A stretch of DNA of 64,000 nucleotides from Megalonaias nervosa. Taxonomy: Eukaryota > Mollusca > Bivalvia > Unionida > Unionidae. The translations under genes were made by a program, and so were the position numbers. Position 1 is the stretch's first letter; every line of letters begins with the position of its first letter. The notes below the pieces were generated by a model. It did not search any database, was not told the origin of the DNA, and saw only the letters and a list, made by a program, of their open reading frames with translations. The DNA is taken from positions 59,441 to 123,440 of the forward strand of contig JAECUM010001117.1 of NCBI GenBank assembly GCA_016617855.1. Reading direction: 5' to 3'. Shown here one piece after another: positions 1-11,469 of this stretch.

Positions 1-87
1 GCGATAATCAAAGATCAAAATCCCTATGTATTAGGACTACAGCACCTCCAAACCTACCACCTGGATCATCTATCCTTACACCAATAA

Positions 88-1022
88 CCTTTATGAACGG
101 GTCACGATGCAGAGCCTAACCACGGAAAGAAAAGAGTGCAGCCAACAAGCTTTGTAAGTTTTAACAAAATAATTTATTTCCCAAGAAAACAAGATAAAAA
201 TATGAAATAGGACTTATGGTTTGTGAATATAATCCAAAAACTGATCCTAGAATTGAAAAATAACAGTTCTAATTGAATCCAGGTTCGAATCTCTATGAAG
301 TTCCAATATGGAAGGCGGTGACGTCAGATGAGGTCGTTGTACTGATGGCAACAGTTCTCGTTGAATCACAATTTATAATGTTCTGTTTAGAATTCCAGAA
401 TAAATTTCCATTAAATGTCTTTGTCCCAGAACTTTTATAAAGAAAAGCACCTGTGTTGTTTTCCAGAGAATATAAATTATTAAATCCCCAAAAATAGATG
501 AACTTTAAAACAAACTGGCATCAACATCAAAACACCTTGAGCTCTAACGGTGTAAAAATACGACTGCCTAGTCTACATGAAAACATCTGTGTTAACCCAC
601 AATTTTAGATCACATGATGGCTCACGTGACGGGGCTACGCGATCACTAATTTGAACAGCGCAGTAAAAAAAAAAATGCCATTTTACACTGAGGCCAAAAT
701 AACCCTAGCTAAGAGTCAGATTCTCACGCTGCAAATAAATAAAAAGAAAGGCTGTTTACAACTTAGCTAACACGTCGGCCGAACATGACCTTGGTAATAG
801 CCAATCGTTTTCATTCAATATTTACAAAATTGGAACCAAGGTTAAGAACTAGGTTAGCTAAAAATAAAAATGAAGCAAACATTTGCGTTCTAATCAGGTC
901 AAAACAGAAGACTGAATTTTTTCAAAAATATCAAATCCCATTACAATAAAATGTAATGAAACAAAAATAAAATAAAAAAATTAAAACTAACACACAAGCA
1001 ATTTAATTACATATTCGTAACA
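88..1022. repeat. Dispersed repeat R1, copy 1 (LTR-like)
   Basis: Non-coding sequence that matches two other places in the window (37,963-38,940 and 57,293-57,870) in the same orientation. Shared landmarks include the stretch around 'caacaagctttgtaa' (149-163 here), the block about a deaf-ended 'gaatcacaa' near 363, and a 3' end with 'aaactaacaaacaa'-type sequence. The best-preserved 5' end (copies 2 and 3) starts TGTTATGAG and this copy ends near CGTAACA, so the termini look like the TG...CA ends of a solo LTR. No coding internal region is attached. The family is not identified and a non-autonomous DNA transposon is also possible. Confidence 0.6.
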
Positions 1023-1027
1023 CTAGG

Positions 1028-1249
1028 TTGCGGCTTAAACGTTGTCTGCGGAAGCTGCTGTGGTGTCGCAAGGAGGTCGACCTCGTGGACTCTGCACTTG
1101 GCCAGGGATACTACTTTGTGCTAGGCATCCTGCAGATCAAGTCCACCGTCGTTTTATATCTCACTTGTGATGCCGATTGGAGCTCCTGCATGGGCTCAGA
1201 CACCAGCCCTGGGTATATAATCTACACTTTCGCCGCTGGCTCTTACTGA
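1028..1249 (+). other. Unidentified 73-codon open frame
   Basis: A short frame that is clearly richer in G+C than its AT-rich surroundings, directly after the R1 repeat. It begins on a non-ATG codon in this frame and ends TGA. The translation has no motif I recognise and no splice site at either end is convincing. It may be a relic of a transposon gene or a non-coding GC-rich patch. The next 390 bases (1,250-1,640) hold nothing I can name. Confidence 0.15.
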
Positions 1250-1639
1250 AAAAAATATATTCGTCCTATCAACATTGCTGACGGTATGGCGGCTGAAAAG
1301 CACGATCATATTCGAGAAAAGTGGATTTAAATTCATTTTAGTTGTGACAGGTATTTTCTTTAAATATGCACGGTCTGAAAAATGAGGTCAAAACGAAGTG
1401 CCGATATATATGATACACGAAACATGTAGTCTGATGAACAGAAGAAATTGTATTATAGAAAACTTACGAAAATACTCGAGAAAAAGAATATTCACCAATT
1501 GTTTTACAACCTTTGATAACAGAAAATGGATCTGTGAAATAAAGTTTAATAGAACAATGAACACCGGAATGTTGAAATATTTCACTCAGAATGGAACCAG
1601 AATATGGGTACATTTGAAAACAATCAAACGTTTTTCCAA

Positions 1640-2328
1640 TTTTAAACGAGGACAAACCTACCATGGTATTGAATTACCGGCCAATATCGCCTCTCAATAA
1701 TGTTGGCAAAGTTTATGAAAGACTGATTTTGGAACACGTGAAAATAACATTCTTACACCTTTTTAGTCTGTTTTTATTGCTGGTAATTCTACATGTAATA
1801 AATTAACACACCTTTATGATACACTCTGCAAAGCAATCAGTTCCTATAATGAAATCAGAGTTGTTTTTGCGACATAAGTAAAGCTTTTGACCGAGTATGG
1901 CATGAAGGACTCGTTCACGTTCACAAATTGAAAGCTACTGATATCAAGGAAACCTAATAAAATGGTTCTTTACATATCACAGAAGCAGAAGACATCAAGT
2001 GATTCTACTAGGTGTGTTTTCAGAGTGGAGGTGTTTTAGAGCTTCTGTTCCTCAAGGATCCGCTCTAGGTCCCTTACTTTACTTGATATGCATAAATGAT
2101 TCTGCATATGATATACACTCCAATATAAGTTTATTTGCAGATGAAACACTTGTTATGTATATATAATTTATAATTTGTGCCTTAGGTAGAGCTTTTGATT
2201 AGGGGATAGAATTGTTAGTTTTGCCTACATGACTTTTGTCCTGGTTTGATGTAGTAGACAATATGTTTATTAGAATCTGAATTCAAGAGTTTGTGGAATT
2301 TTCCAGAACAATTGTCATAGGTCATGTG

Positions 2329-2406
<78 letters not shown>

Positions 2407-3070
2407 ATTTGGAGTCAACTATTCATTCCTATTTAATATCAGTATCTAGGAATCTATGATCAGAGTTTGCAGTTGTGTTCAGGTATAATTTGAGAGAACT
2501 TTTATTATTTTAATTTTTCATTGGAATTAGAAAGTTCTCATTGACATTTTGTACTAAAACACTACTTTGGGATTATTGAGAACTATTTCAAAGACATTCG
2601 GGATTGTATCATTGACCTACATTAGGACATCCAAGACTATTGGAATTCACTCAGAAAATTCTATACGTTTGTACTTGTTTTAGGACATTTAGGATTATTT
2701 GGATTTAATTCACAGTCATGCAATTATCTCTTTAATTTTCAATTTGTAACTTAGGGAAATACATTATTTGGTCATTTTACTAAGCTTGTTGGTTTCCCTT
2801 CTTGTATCTTTCAACTCTTCTAAAACTGAATCCTTGACAATATCTAAGACAATAATTGAACCCTTTCATCCACCACTATATTATATGTTAAACCAAAGAA
2901 TTAAGGAAGTTAATGTGAACAAATATCTTGGATTTTTTCTCTCCGATGACTTTTCAAGGTACAAAGAAATAGACTATATAAAGGAATAGGCATTGTCAAA
3001 AATTATTGTAATGAGTAAACTCAAATTCCATATAGACTGGAAATGTTTAGAAATTTTTATGTTTCATATT
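1640..3070 (+). pseudogene. Decayed CR1/jockey-like LINE reverse transcriptase
   Basis: Pieces of an APE-type non-LTR reverse transcriptase can be read in shifting frames. Near 1,650-1,720 one frame gives NYRPIS and NVGKVYERLILEHV. Near 1,800-1,905 it gives LTHLYDTLCKAI, then RVVF and ISKAFDRVWHEG, which is RT motif A around the first catalytic Asp. Near 2,040-2,150 remnants of the PQGS..GPLLF and FADD regions are visible. After a (TA)n tract, 2,830-3,050 gives the RT C-terminal pattern YLGFFLS and DYIKE. There are many stops and frameshifts, so it is an old 5'-truncated copy. A more divergent stretch back to about 1,400 may also belong. Confidence 0.7.
2331..2404. repeat. (TA)n microsatellite
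   Basis: About 37 TA units. It sits inside the LINE relic, between the palm/catalytic part and the C-terminal part. Confidence 0.95.
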
Positions 3071-4216
3071 TTGTACGATGAAACTATTTTCTAAAATGAA
3101 ATAATATTATTTCTTGCTTGTGTAAAAAAGGTTCTGGATAGCTTGAAAATTTAGCCACCACCAATAGCAGAAAATATGTTTGCTCTTACTTTGCAAGAAG
3201 ATAATTATAAGTTTTGAAAAAAAAAATTCGAACATATCTAATAATTTTGTCACCTTTTAGCATTTTTATACTTTAAACTAGTCTAAGCAAAACGAATAAG
3301 AGAAATATTTTATGACAAACATTTAAATGATATTTATCATTCACGACACGGTTTGTTTTTACTATAACAAGCTAAACTAGATTGCATTCACCGATCACAT
3401 GGTTCAATATGCTAAACGTTTACTATCACTTGTAGCTATTGCAAAGAATAATTATCGTGCAGAATTACAGTCTATCATAATTTGTAATTTGCACTGTACA
3501 GCCAGTATTTTGATAACATACTATTAAACCATATGCATACGCACATACAGTGACAGGGTATAAAATATATGTAAGACAATGAAAATAACAGTTTTATGTA
3601 ATATCATAGTACAAGTACTAGAATGAGTAAGTGAAAACCGCAGATTAATTTTGTTTGTTTTCGTTTCTTTCGTTTAATTAAATTATATTCTTCAAACTTC
3701 CGTCAGAAACTAATATCATCACCCACATATAGAAGCAAGATTCTTCATTGCGACAGTTGCAGGCTTTGATTAAGCTTGTAGTAAAAGTCTATATTTAGAA
3801 GTATAGTCCTTGCATGAATAATTACCTTCATTAGCCCACACAACTGAAACCTCACACGGCAATCATTCTATTCATTTTCACGTACAATACACAGGTAACC
3901 TGCATAGGTTAACCTATCCCGATAAATTATGTATGGTTAGTAGTAAAGTTACCACTGAATATACCTGTGTTTCCTATATCCGACTGTAGTTGTTAGAAAG
4001 AGTCTTCGTGTAGGCTGTGATGAATATAGCATGAAAGAATATATGTGGTCTTAAGCTAAACAGAAAGAATTCTTACACGTTAATCAAGCAAACGATTTAA
4101 ATCATACTCACCTTATTTTGTCGTAATTCATACCTAAACAGTATCCAACAGCCTTAGACAAAGTTACTGAAACATGAAATATATGCCAAAAGGCCTCGCT
4201 TTGATAGTGAGATTTA
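3071..4216. other. AT-rich intergenic DNA
   Basis: No coding pattern, repeat array or terminal repeats recognised. It contains ordinary AT-rich sequence with short A and T runs. Confidence 0.5.
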
Positions 4217-4561
4217 GTGTTTATCAAGATGCACCTCTTGAACAAGTTTCATGAGTCTATATTAGATAGTATGCATTTAGTAGTCCAAAACACCTATGGT
4301 CATGACCACTTAATTACAACTACTCAACGATGCGATACGCCTCCTTTGGAAGGATATTGTACTCATAGAGATGTAACATTATCAGTAGATTCACGAATCG
4401 AACATGGACAATACCTAAGAAATGAACATCAAACAGAAAATGTAACTCAAGTGAGTGAAGCTTACAATATAGTTCATATTGACCTACTACGGAAAAAATC
4501 GATCTCCTCACCAACTGTCACGAATCAGTTAAGTCAGCAAAATGCGTGTAATGTGAAATGA
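4217..4561 (+). other. Hypothetical 114-codon open frame
   Basis: An open frame longer than expected by chance in such AT-rich DNA; the first real ATG is at 4,229. The product would be hydrophilic and His/Asn/Thr-rich, with no signal peptide, membrane segment or motif I recognise. It ends TGA right at a perfect inverted nuclear-receptor-type palindrome. It could be a lone exon, a transposon remnant or chance. Confidence 0.2.
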
Positions 4562-4577
4562 AGGTCACAGTGACCTT
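4561..4577. promoter_or_regulatory. Perfect IR3 (estrogen-response-element-like) palindrome
   Basis: The sequence AAGGTCACAGTGACCTT is a perfect palindrome around a 3-bp spacer: AGGTCA-CAG-TGACCT. This is the consensus arrangement bound by steroid-receptor-family dimers. Binding is inferred from the motif only. No promoter or gene start is evident beside it. Confidence 0.4.
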
Positions 4578-4579
4578 TA

Positions 4580-5593
4580 TGTGTGAGTGTCGTATTATGA
4601 GTTGCTAATACTATCATCTTGTTGAATGATTGAAGCACGAAAATTGAAACACAAAATACAACCATAGTCAGTGTGGCGTGAAAATGGAACACCATGACCA
4701 CCTTTTATTATAATGTAGTGTTCCTTGCGATGCATCCCCTCACCAGGTTTCACAAATTCACGTATAACCATATGCTTAAAGTTGTAAGAAAGCACTGCTG
4801 TCATAAGCTGCAGACAAAAGCTTAACTTAAGCAAGTACAATTTGAAAGGAAGGTTACACTGATATTTTTTTTTTTGCAATGGTAAAGTACTTAAACTGAT
4901 TTAAACACATGGTGCGCATATAATATTTAGTCACCAACTAAATCCAAAAACTGCACCTAAGCCAGTGAAAGATAAAACATAGGTTATTGTGACTGTTTGA
5001 TGTAAGGGTGTGGTACTGATAAAGAGCGATATGATCATCTAACTTGATGATTCTTGCACCTGAGAAATAAAATGAAAGTATAAAATTTAGCTACAGGTAG
5101 TGAAACGCAAAATATGACAACATTTGTAAATGAGTGATACTAGTCTTGATATATCTTCTAAGCAAGGTTCATTAGTTCAGGCATAACAGCAATGCATACC
5201 CCGTGTAAAAGAAACCCGAGTTAACGCAAAATCGTGGTAGATAAATTCCATCCAAGCTTTTGCCTAGGGCCTGGAAGAGGTGAGCTATAAATAAATACGA
5301 TATTAATATTTAATTATCAGTAAGAGGCACCAATCGTTATGCACTCGTGTTGAAAAGGAACACATTGTATCTCCGTGCTACAGCGCAGACATCCATTCCG
5401 TTATGTCTGACCAATGAGCTTTATTTTTACAATTAGTTACCTTCTGTACATTCTTTAGGTTAGAACAATCATCTCTTAAAAAAAAACAACAAACATTAAT
5501 AACCTTGCAAAGGGTAATCAGAAATTCCAAACATTGTCAACCTTATCACCATTTCGTCTCTAAACAACCATGTCCTGTGGTAGACTGTATTGC
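4580..5593. other. Intergenic DNA without recognisable features
   Basis: AT-rich sequence. Short reverse-strand open frames occur here but show no family resemblance. It ends at the 5' target-site duplication of the hAT element. Confidence 0.5.
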
Positions 5594-5601
5594 ACAAAAT
5601 G

Positions 5602-8600
5602 CAGGGCCGTGCAGAGGCCGAGATACCCCCACACGCAGTCAAACACGACAAATTCTGCCTGCCTAAAGCTTGCGGTTGTTTTTTTTTTTTTGTTTTGTTT
5701 TTTTTTAAAGAGAACCAGTTATAGCATGCACTACAGCACGAAGTACCAAAAAAAAAAAAAAAACTAATGACAATGTGAAACAAGAAAAAAAAAGTGGGAT
5801 GACGGGTTGAATCATCCTGCTATATAGTTTCTACCGGTAATGCGACTCACTTGACTGACGTAAGTTTTATATGACTTCGTCAGTTCGTCACTTTCTCTTG
5901 GTCTGAAACGTCAGTCGTCAGGCATATATATTGCATGAAAAGGATATGTGAGCGGTGATCTGCCCATGTCTTTCAAATTGAAAATAATTCACGTGTACCG
6001 TATTTAAAAACGGAAGTATGGAAATACTGCTGAGAAATGAGTGCTTTAGTTGAAGATTCAGCAGTACTGCAGTAGTACTCAGCAAGTACTGCATTTCAGT
6101 ACGTTACTTTTCTAGTTGGAAGATATACCCCTGAAATCGTCAAAGCATTGCATAGTACGTGGAAAGAATTGAAATGAAACTCACATATCCATCAGGTGCG
6201 TCAAAGCTAAAAATCATTAAAGCAAAAAAAAAAAGCAGCTCTGCAAAAAGGGAGGCAAACCTTATTTGATGTTGGAATTACGAAGACTCCCAAGACCTCA
6301 GATGCCCCTTCCAGTTGTTCATCAACTCAGAAAGAAGATGACCCTGACATCCAATCTTTTGTTCCAGCAGCTATAGAGAGTTAAGAAGCTGATACCACTG
6401 GTCATGACTTAGGAAGTTCAGCAAAGGGCTAAAGTGCAGGTGCATCTGTTACTGGTAACAGTGCTGACAGTGACAGTACAAGTGCACCAGCCATTTTTGA
6501 GGACAGTCAAATCACTGAAATTGGTGAGAGTGATAATACTTCTGCAAGGCGAACTGGAGCAGTTTTGTTGCAGCCATTTGACATTGGGGAATTTGAAACT
6601 GAAACATTCTTACCCACTCAGCTGGAACATTTTGTCAAGGCTGGTCACATTTCCTTTCCACTGGAGCTGACAAAAGATATTGGAAATCACATATTTCCAA
6701 TGTCTGTTTTGAAAGGCAAAATGCCAAATGGGGAACCATTTTCGCGAGATTGGCTTGTATTTAGCCGAGCAAAGATGGCACTATTTTGTTTGCCATGTCG
6801 ATTATTTTCACCTGAAAGTCAGGTTCAACTCTTTACTTCATCACTTGCAATGACAGAAGGATGGGGACCTGGAAAGAAATAGAAGAATCTTAGCAATCGT
6901 ATTCCTGAGCATGAGCATTCAAAATCCCCTAAACAGTGCTACATTCAGTGGCATGAATTAAAAGTTCGAGTGAAGAATGATCGGTCAATTGAATATTTTC
7001 TGGATCGCCAAATCCTCACCGAAGCAGCTACATGGAGAAAAATTCTAGAACGAATCTTGGATGTGGTTCTGTTTCTTGGTGAACGTGGATTGGCTTTTCG
7101 CGGAAAGTCCGACATTATTGGAGATCCTCATAATGGAAATTTCTTAGGACTGCTAGAACTGATTTCGCATTATGATCCAATTCGCAAGGAACATGTGATG
7201 AAAATTAAACGGTCACAGCAAAAGGGTCAAAGGCTTCAAGCACATTATCTCTCAAATCGTTCTCAAAATGAATTCATTGGACTTTGTGCTGCTGAAGTTC
7301 GGAGACGAATCGTAGAAGAGTGTGAATCTGCAAAGTATTTTTCAATTATGATTGATGCCACCCCTGATGTGAGTCATACTGAACAAACTACTTTTGTCAT
7401 GCGATACGTACATGAAGAACTTGGAAAATTTTCTATCGAAGAGCGGTTTTTGATCTTAGCAGCTTGTACAATAAAGACTGGATCTGATATTGCAAGATTA
7501 GTCCTGGAGACTTTGGAAACTTTGAAAATTCGCTTTGAGGACTGCCGTGGCCAAGGCTATGACAATGGGGCCAACATGTCAGGAAAGTACGAAGGTGTTC
7601 AAGCAATTTTCCTAAAGAAGAACCCACTTTCTATATTCTCACCATGTGGCTGTCATTCGTTGAATTTGTGTGGACTGAATGCTGCCTCAAGCTGCACAGA
7701 TGCAGAGACCTACTTTGGAATTGTTCAACTGTGTATACCATCTTCTCTGCTAGTCCACAACGCTGGGAAATATTACAAAAGAAGCTGCATGGTGTGTCTC
7801 TGCATGGGCAATCTGGGACGCGATGGACTGAGAGACTTGATAGCATTCGCCCCTTCTCTAATCACTAGTGTGGAATCATTGCCTCTTTGGAAGAAGTTCA
7901 GAGCTTGAATCTGACTGCAAAAACACGAAGTGATGTGAAAGGTGCCATAAAATATATGAACTCCTTCAAATGTGTTCTTATGGCAGGCATTTGGATGAAA
8001 GTCCTCACACTGATTGATCGCTGCAACCAGGTCATTCAGGCAAGAAAGGCAACTATTGATGTTGAGGTGAAAAATATTGAGGCATTGATCAGTCACCTCA
8101 AATCTGTTCGGGATGACTGGCCAACAATTTTGAAAGAAGCCAAAAACAGTGGCAGTGTCTGCAAAAATCAGTTCTGAATTTCCAATCCAACGGAAAGTGA
8201 AGCGTTAACATTTTGCTGGAGAACAAGTTGAAGGCAAAGAACATATCACAGATTCAACGGAAATGGAATCAGAAGAAGAGGCAACTTTTCGGAGAGCTGT
8301 TTTTTTTTATCACATTGATTCAGTTATTGGTGGACTTACAGTTCGTTTCACAGCCATTCAAAATATTTTCGCTACATTCTCTTTCTTGTGGGAGTATCAA
8401 AAACAGTCTGAAGATGAAATTAAGAGTGCCTGTTCTGATTTTTCGAAGAAATATTCATGTGACGTAACTGAAACTGAACTGTCTGAAGAATTACTTCATA
8501 TGAAACAAATTCATGCATCAAATTGTGGTGAGAAACCTTTCTCCATTTGACTTGTTGAACAAGATTTCAGAACTGAAGCTTGGTGAACTCTTCAGAAATG

Positions 8601-8957
8601 TAGTGATAGCGCTGCGTATTGTCTCTTCAATACCAGTAACAGTTGCCTCAAGTGAGCGTTCTTTCAGCAAATTGAAACTCATCAAGAATTTCTTGCGTTC
8701 AGCTATGGGACAAGAACGAACTAGTGATCTTGCCATTTTGAGTATTGAGTGTGAATTAGCGCGAAAACTTGATTTCCATGATATCATTGAGGAATTTGCC
8801 AAAAAAAGTGCAAGAAAAATGACCTTGTAGCAAAAGAAAGCTGGACTTCTTATAATCGGTTATTTATTTATTTATTTTTTTAAGGTTTTTTTGGTGGGGA
8901 TGGGGGGCCCAAAATCTGAATGATGCTCGGGGCCCCCAAATCGTCTGCACGGCCCTG
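5602..8957 (+). mobile_element. hAT DNA transposon, complete termini, 3,356 bp
   Basis: The element starts CAGGGCCGTGCAGA and ends with its exact reverse complement, TCTGCACGGCCCTG (14-bp terminal inverted repeats). It is flanked by a perfect 8-bp target-site duplication, ACAAAATG, at 5,594-5,601 and 8,958-8,965. An 8-bp duplication with CAGGG-type ends is diagnostic of the hAT superfamily. The interior carries a frameshifted transposase on the plus strand. The left 600 bp inside the element hold poly-T/poly-A runs and no coding sequence. A perfect duplication with a broken transposase suggests fairly recent insertion of an already defective or mobilised-in-trans copy. Confidence 0.93.
6240..8830 (+). 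pseudogene. hAT transposase (ZMYM1-like), frameshifted
   Basis: Intronless transposase of the zinc finger MYM-type protein 1-like hAT group. The N-terminal part (6,560-6,880) holds a TTF-type zinc-finger-like block with FSRDWLVFS and CLPCRLFS. The long central frame (6,970-7,700) has the DUF4371/RNase-H-like core, with FSIMIDATPDVSHTEQ, GQGYDNGANMSGKYEGVQ and CGCHSLNLC. Frames then shift near 7,720, 7,870, 8,175 and 8,550. The C-terminal piece (8,550-8,830) is the hAT dimerisation region with ASSERSFSKLKLIKN. Stops near 6,384, 6,430 and 6,880 also break the N-terminus. It would encode a cut-and-paste transposase but is dead as it stands. Confidence 0.9.
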
Positions 8958-8965
8958 ACAAAATG

Positions 8966-9500
8966 TCGCACAGATAATGGAGTTTTTAAAGGATTTTTGT
9001 ATGCAGTTTCTATGAAATAGCATATATATCTTAGTTTTCCAGAATTTGTATCGCCGGAGACAATTATGTTATAAAGTTCTTTTAAATACACCATGTAATG
9101 TTCAGACTATTTAGATGTCACACACAAGTTTTGTGTTTGAATCAGAAGACAGTATTCGTTTCTGTTTTATTTTAAATATCTGATTTGCAGTTAGCCTTGT
9201 CAAAAAATTAAGGTAATATAAATATTCATACTATAATCATTAGTCGTGGTTTAATTGTTCATTTTTTAAAACCCTAAAATGCTGTTATGGTTAAATCATA
9301 CATTAAAAAAATCTAGCAACACTAATTTATCCGGTTTTCAATATCGGTTCTAATTTGGATTAAATTGTATTATGGTAATCATTATTCATATTAAATCTGA
9401 TTTCATCTGGAAATTCTTGATTTTGAACAATCGTAAAGCATTGAACATTTTGACATAAGTTTAGAACTTTCATCAAATTCCTTTTACTTTTATAAATTTC
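8966..9500. other. AT-rich intergenic DNA
   Basis: Between the hAT duplication and the HNH frame. No coding or repeat structure seen. Confidence 0.5.
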
Positions 9501-9514
9501 ATTTTATTTTGTTC

Positions 9515-9861
9515 TTTGTCATAGGTTTGTCTACGAATGTTATTATGGATTGATCAAAGATGGACTTGTGATTGATCATATTAATTCAGATCCAAAGGTT
9601 AACTCTTTAAGTAATTTGCGAGCTGTTACACAGAGTCAGAATTGCAACTTTGGAATTACTACCGGTGGTAATAAACCTGCAAAAGCTATTAAATCTGTAA
9701 ATGTAGAGACAGGCGAAGAAATAATATTTCATTCGATATATGAAGATGGTAAATATTTTGATATTCACGCGCGTTCGGTACAGTATGTCGCAGATAATAT
9801 AACCAAATCGGCATTTTCAAAGAAATACGAACAAAGAATAACATTTCAGTTACACGCATGA
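9515..9861 (+). CDS. HNH homing-endonuclease-like protein, partial
   Basis: The frame runs into an HNH motif: RFVYECYYGLI, then VIDHINSDPKVNSLSNLRAVTQ and Q..NCNFG (about 9,531-9,650). These carry the His and Asn residues of a ββα-metal nuclease. The C-terminal half (about 9,680-9,850) resembles the NUMOD1-type DNA-recognition module, with AIKSVNVETGEEI and SAFSKKYEQ. Such proteins are common in phages, large DNA viruses and selfish introns, and cut or nick specific DNA sites. The N-terminus is missing: no good ATG or upstream exon, although a weak 'catag' could be a splice acceptor. It lies 1 kb upstream of other virus-like debris. Intact over about 115 codons. Confidence 0.75.
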
Positions 9862-10532
9862 AAGGAGATAACTCTGTCAAGCAAAGCTATCTTTGGTAGA
9901 GTAATCAAGCAGTTGTCCCGCTTGTTACTGCGTAATATTACATGACTGCCGCGAATAAGTTTTATGTGGCGTATTCAGTAACTGTTATATTCAGTAACAT
10001 AACTCTCTGTCAGTGGATCAGTATAATTTGTAACAGAGAAAGATTTTACACCTTTAGACTTTCCCTGATAAATTCAGAAAAACAAGAAAATACTTTGTAA
10101 TTTTATTGTAGTTGTCTTGCAAGACGAAGCTAGATAACTCTGTTACGTAATGGTACAGCTTGTATTTTTTTATTTATTGATGAATAATATTTTTTGCTAG
10201 TTTTTAAGAAACATTGTCTTTGTTTTATGATTTTGTCAGGTTTCTTGTTTCCTTCAGATTTTTTTCAGTTATAATAATTAAGGTTAAAGAAAAATACAAG
10301 CAGCGAATAAGCCACGCCCACTGTATAAGCTATTTTTGGATTTCCAAGTATTAGTCAGCTTATAAGGTATATAACCAGTATCCTATTAGAGATTCGCCCC
10401 ATGCGCAAACAATAACAGAGAAAAATACACCCTCCCAACATGTCACCACGTGGTGGGTGCACTTTTGCACTCCCCGGGGTTGCTTATGGGGGGGGGTGCA
10501 GGAATCTGTTGAACGTAGAGAAGGCCCCCGTT

Positions 10533-10535
<3 letters not shown>
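9862..10535. other. AT-rich spacer
   Basis: No gene or array recognised. It ends at the (GT)n microsatellite and contains a G-run at 10,489-10,497. Confidence 0.45.

Positions 10536-10592
<57 letters not shown>
10536..10592. repeat. (GT)n microsatellite
   Basis: About 28 GT units. Open frames across it on both strands are repeat artefacts. Confidence 0.95.
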
Positions 10593-10595
<3 letters not shown>

Positions 10596-10599
10596 TCCA

Positions 10600-10910
10600 T
10601 AGAATTAAGATCATATACATGTGTCGTCCATAGAATTAAGGTTATATATACTGTAAATATTTCGTCAGCCTCTAAACCTGCTAGAATGTTGTTTGGCAGT
10701 CTAGGAGTTCACATGGTGGTTGTGCCGTACTTGTATATATGCTGTAAATATGCTTGATATGATATAATGCTGTAAATATGCTTGATATGATATAATGCTG
10801 TAAATATGCTACTACAGTTAAGATTGTATGTTGTGCCGTCCATAGGATTAAGATATATATACTGTAAATATGCTACTATAGTTAAAATTGTATATACTGT
10901 AAATACACTC
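10600..10910. repeat. Small minisatellite with 28-bp and longer subunits
   Basis: A 28-bp unit, beginning tgctgtaaatatgcttgata, is repeated two and a half times at 10,738-10,810. The phrases 'gtccatagaattaag' and 'tatatactgtaaatatgctac' recur around it, so the whole stretch is built from a few duplicated phrases. Non-coding. Confidence 0.7.
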
Positions 10911-10971
10911 CTGGTTGAGGAATACAAATATTTTGTTTATTTTAAATAATAAATGTTATATAATGAATTAA

Positions 10972-11390
10972 GAAATTATTAATGTTATTATTTCTGCGAT
11001 TGAAAAATTACAAAATGACGGTATAAAAATTTCTGAATAACTTAATTCTGAAAAAATTATTATGATCTTGAATGATTACAACAACGAAGAGTAGAAAATA
11101 GATATACATTACCAGATGATTACAGATTCATAAAGTCTATTCAGCAGTCGATGATGCAATCCTGAGCAACAGTCAATGACACGCAAGTTAAAGAATTTGT
11201 TTCACTCACACAAGCGATTGAGAAAATTAGATCAGAATTATCTCACGAATATGAAACAAAAAAGATTGTGAATACTCGCGTAAGACAGTTGAGAAAGATT
11301 ATGTCTGATAGTGAAAGTGAAAGCACTGTCACAAATGACTGTGGTACAGCTAAACAAAGTGAAAGTAGTAACGGATTGTGAAAGTGAAAG
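10972..11390 (+). pseudogene. Decayed unknown gene with acidic Ser/Glu tail
   Basis: Three consecutive stretches read like protein in shifting frames: EIINVIISAIEKLQNDG near 10,972, RVENRYTLPDDYRFIKSIQQ near 11,090, then QVKEFVSLTQAIEKIRSELS and TRVRQLRKIMSDSESES near 11,185-11,330. They are separated by single stops and frame changes. The composition (helical, charged, ending in Ser/Asp/Glu) suggests a real but broken gene. I do not recognise the family. It directly precedes the 24-bp array, whose plus-strand translation is also Ser/Glu/Asp-rich, so the array may have grown from this gene's tail. Confidence 0.45.
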
Positions 11391-11469
11391 CGGTGACAAC
11401 GTCACTGGCAACAGCTATACATCGTTAAAGTGACTCTGTCAAGGGGGATAATTCATTGACTATAGTAAA

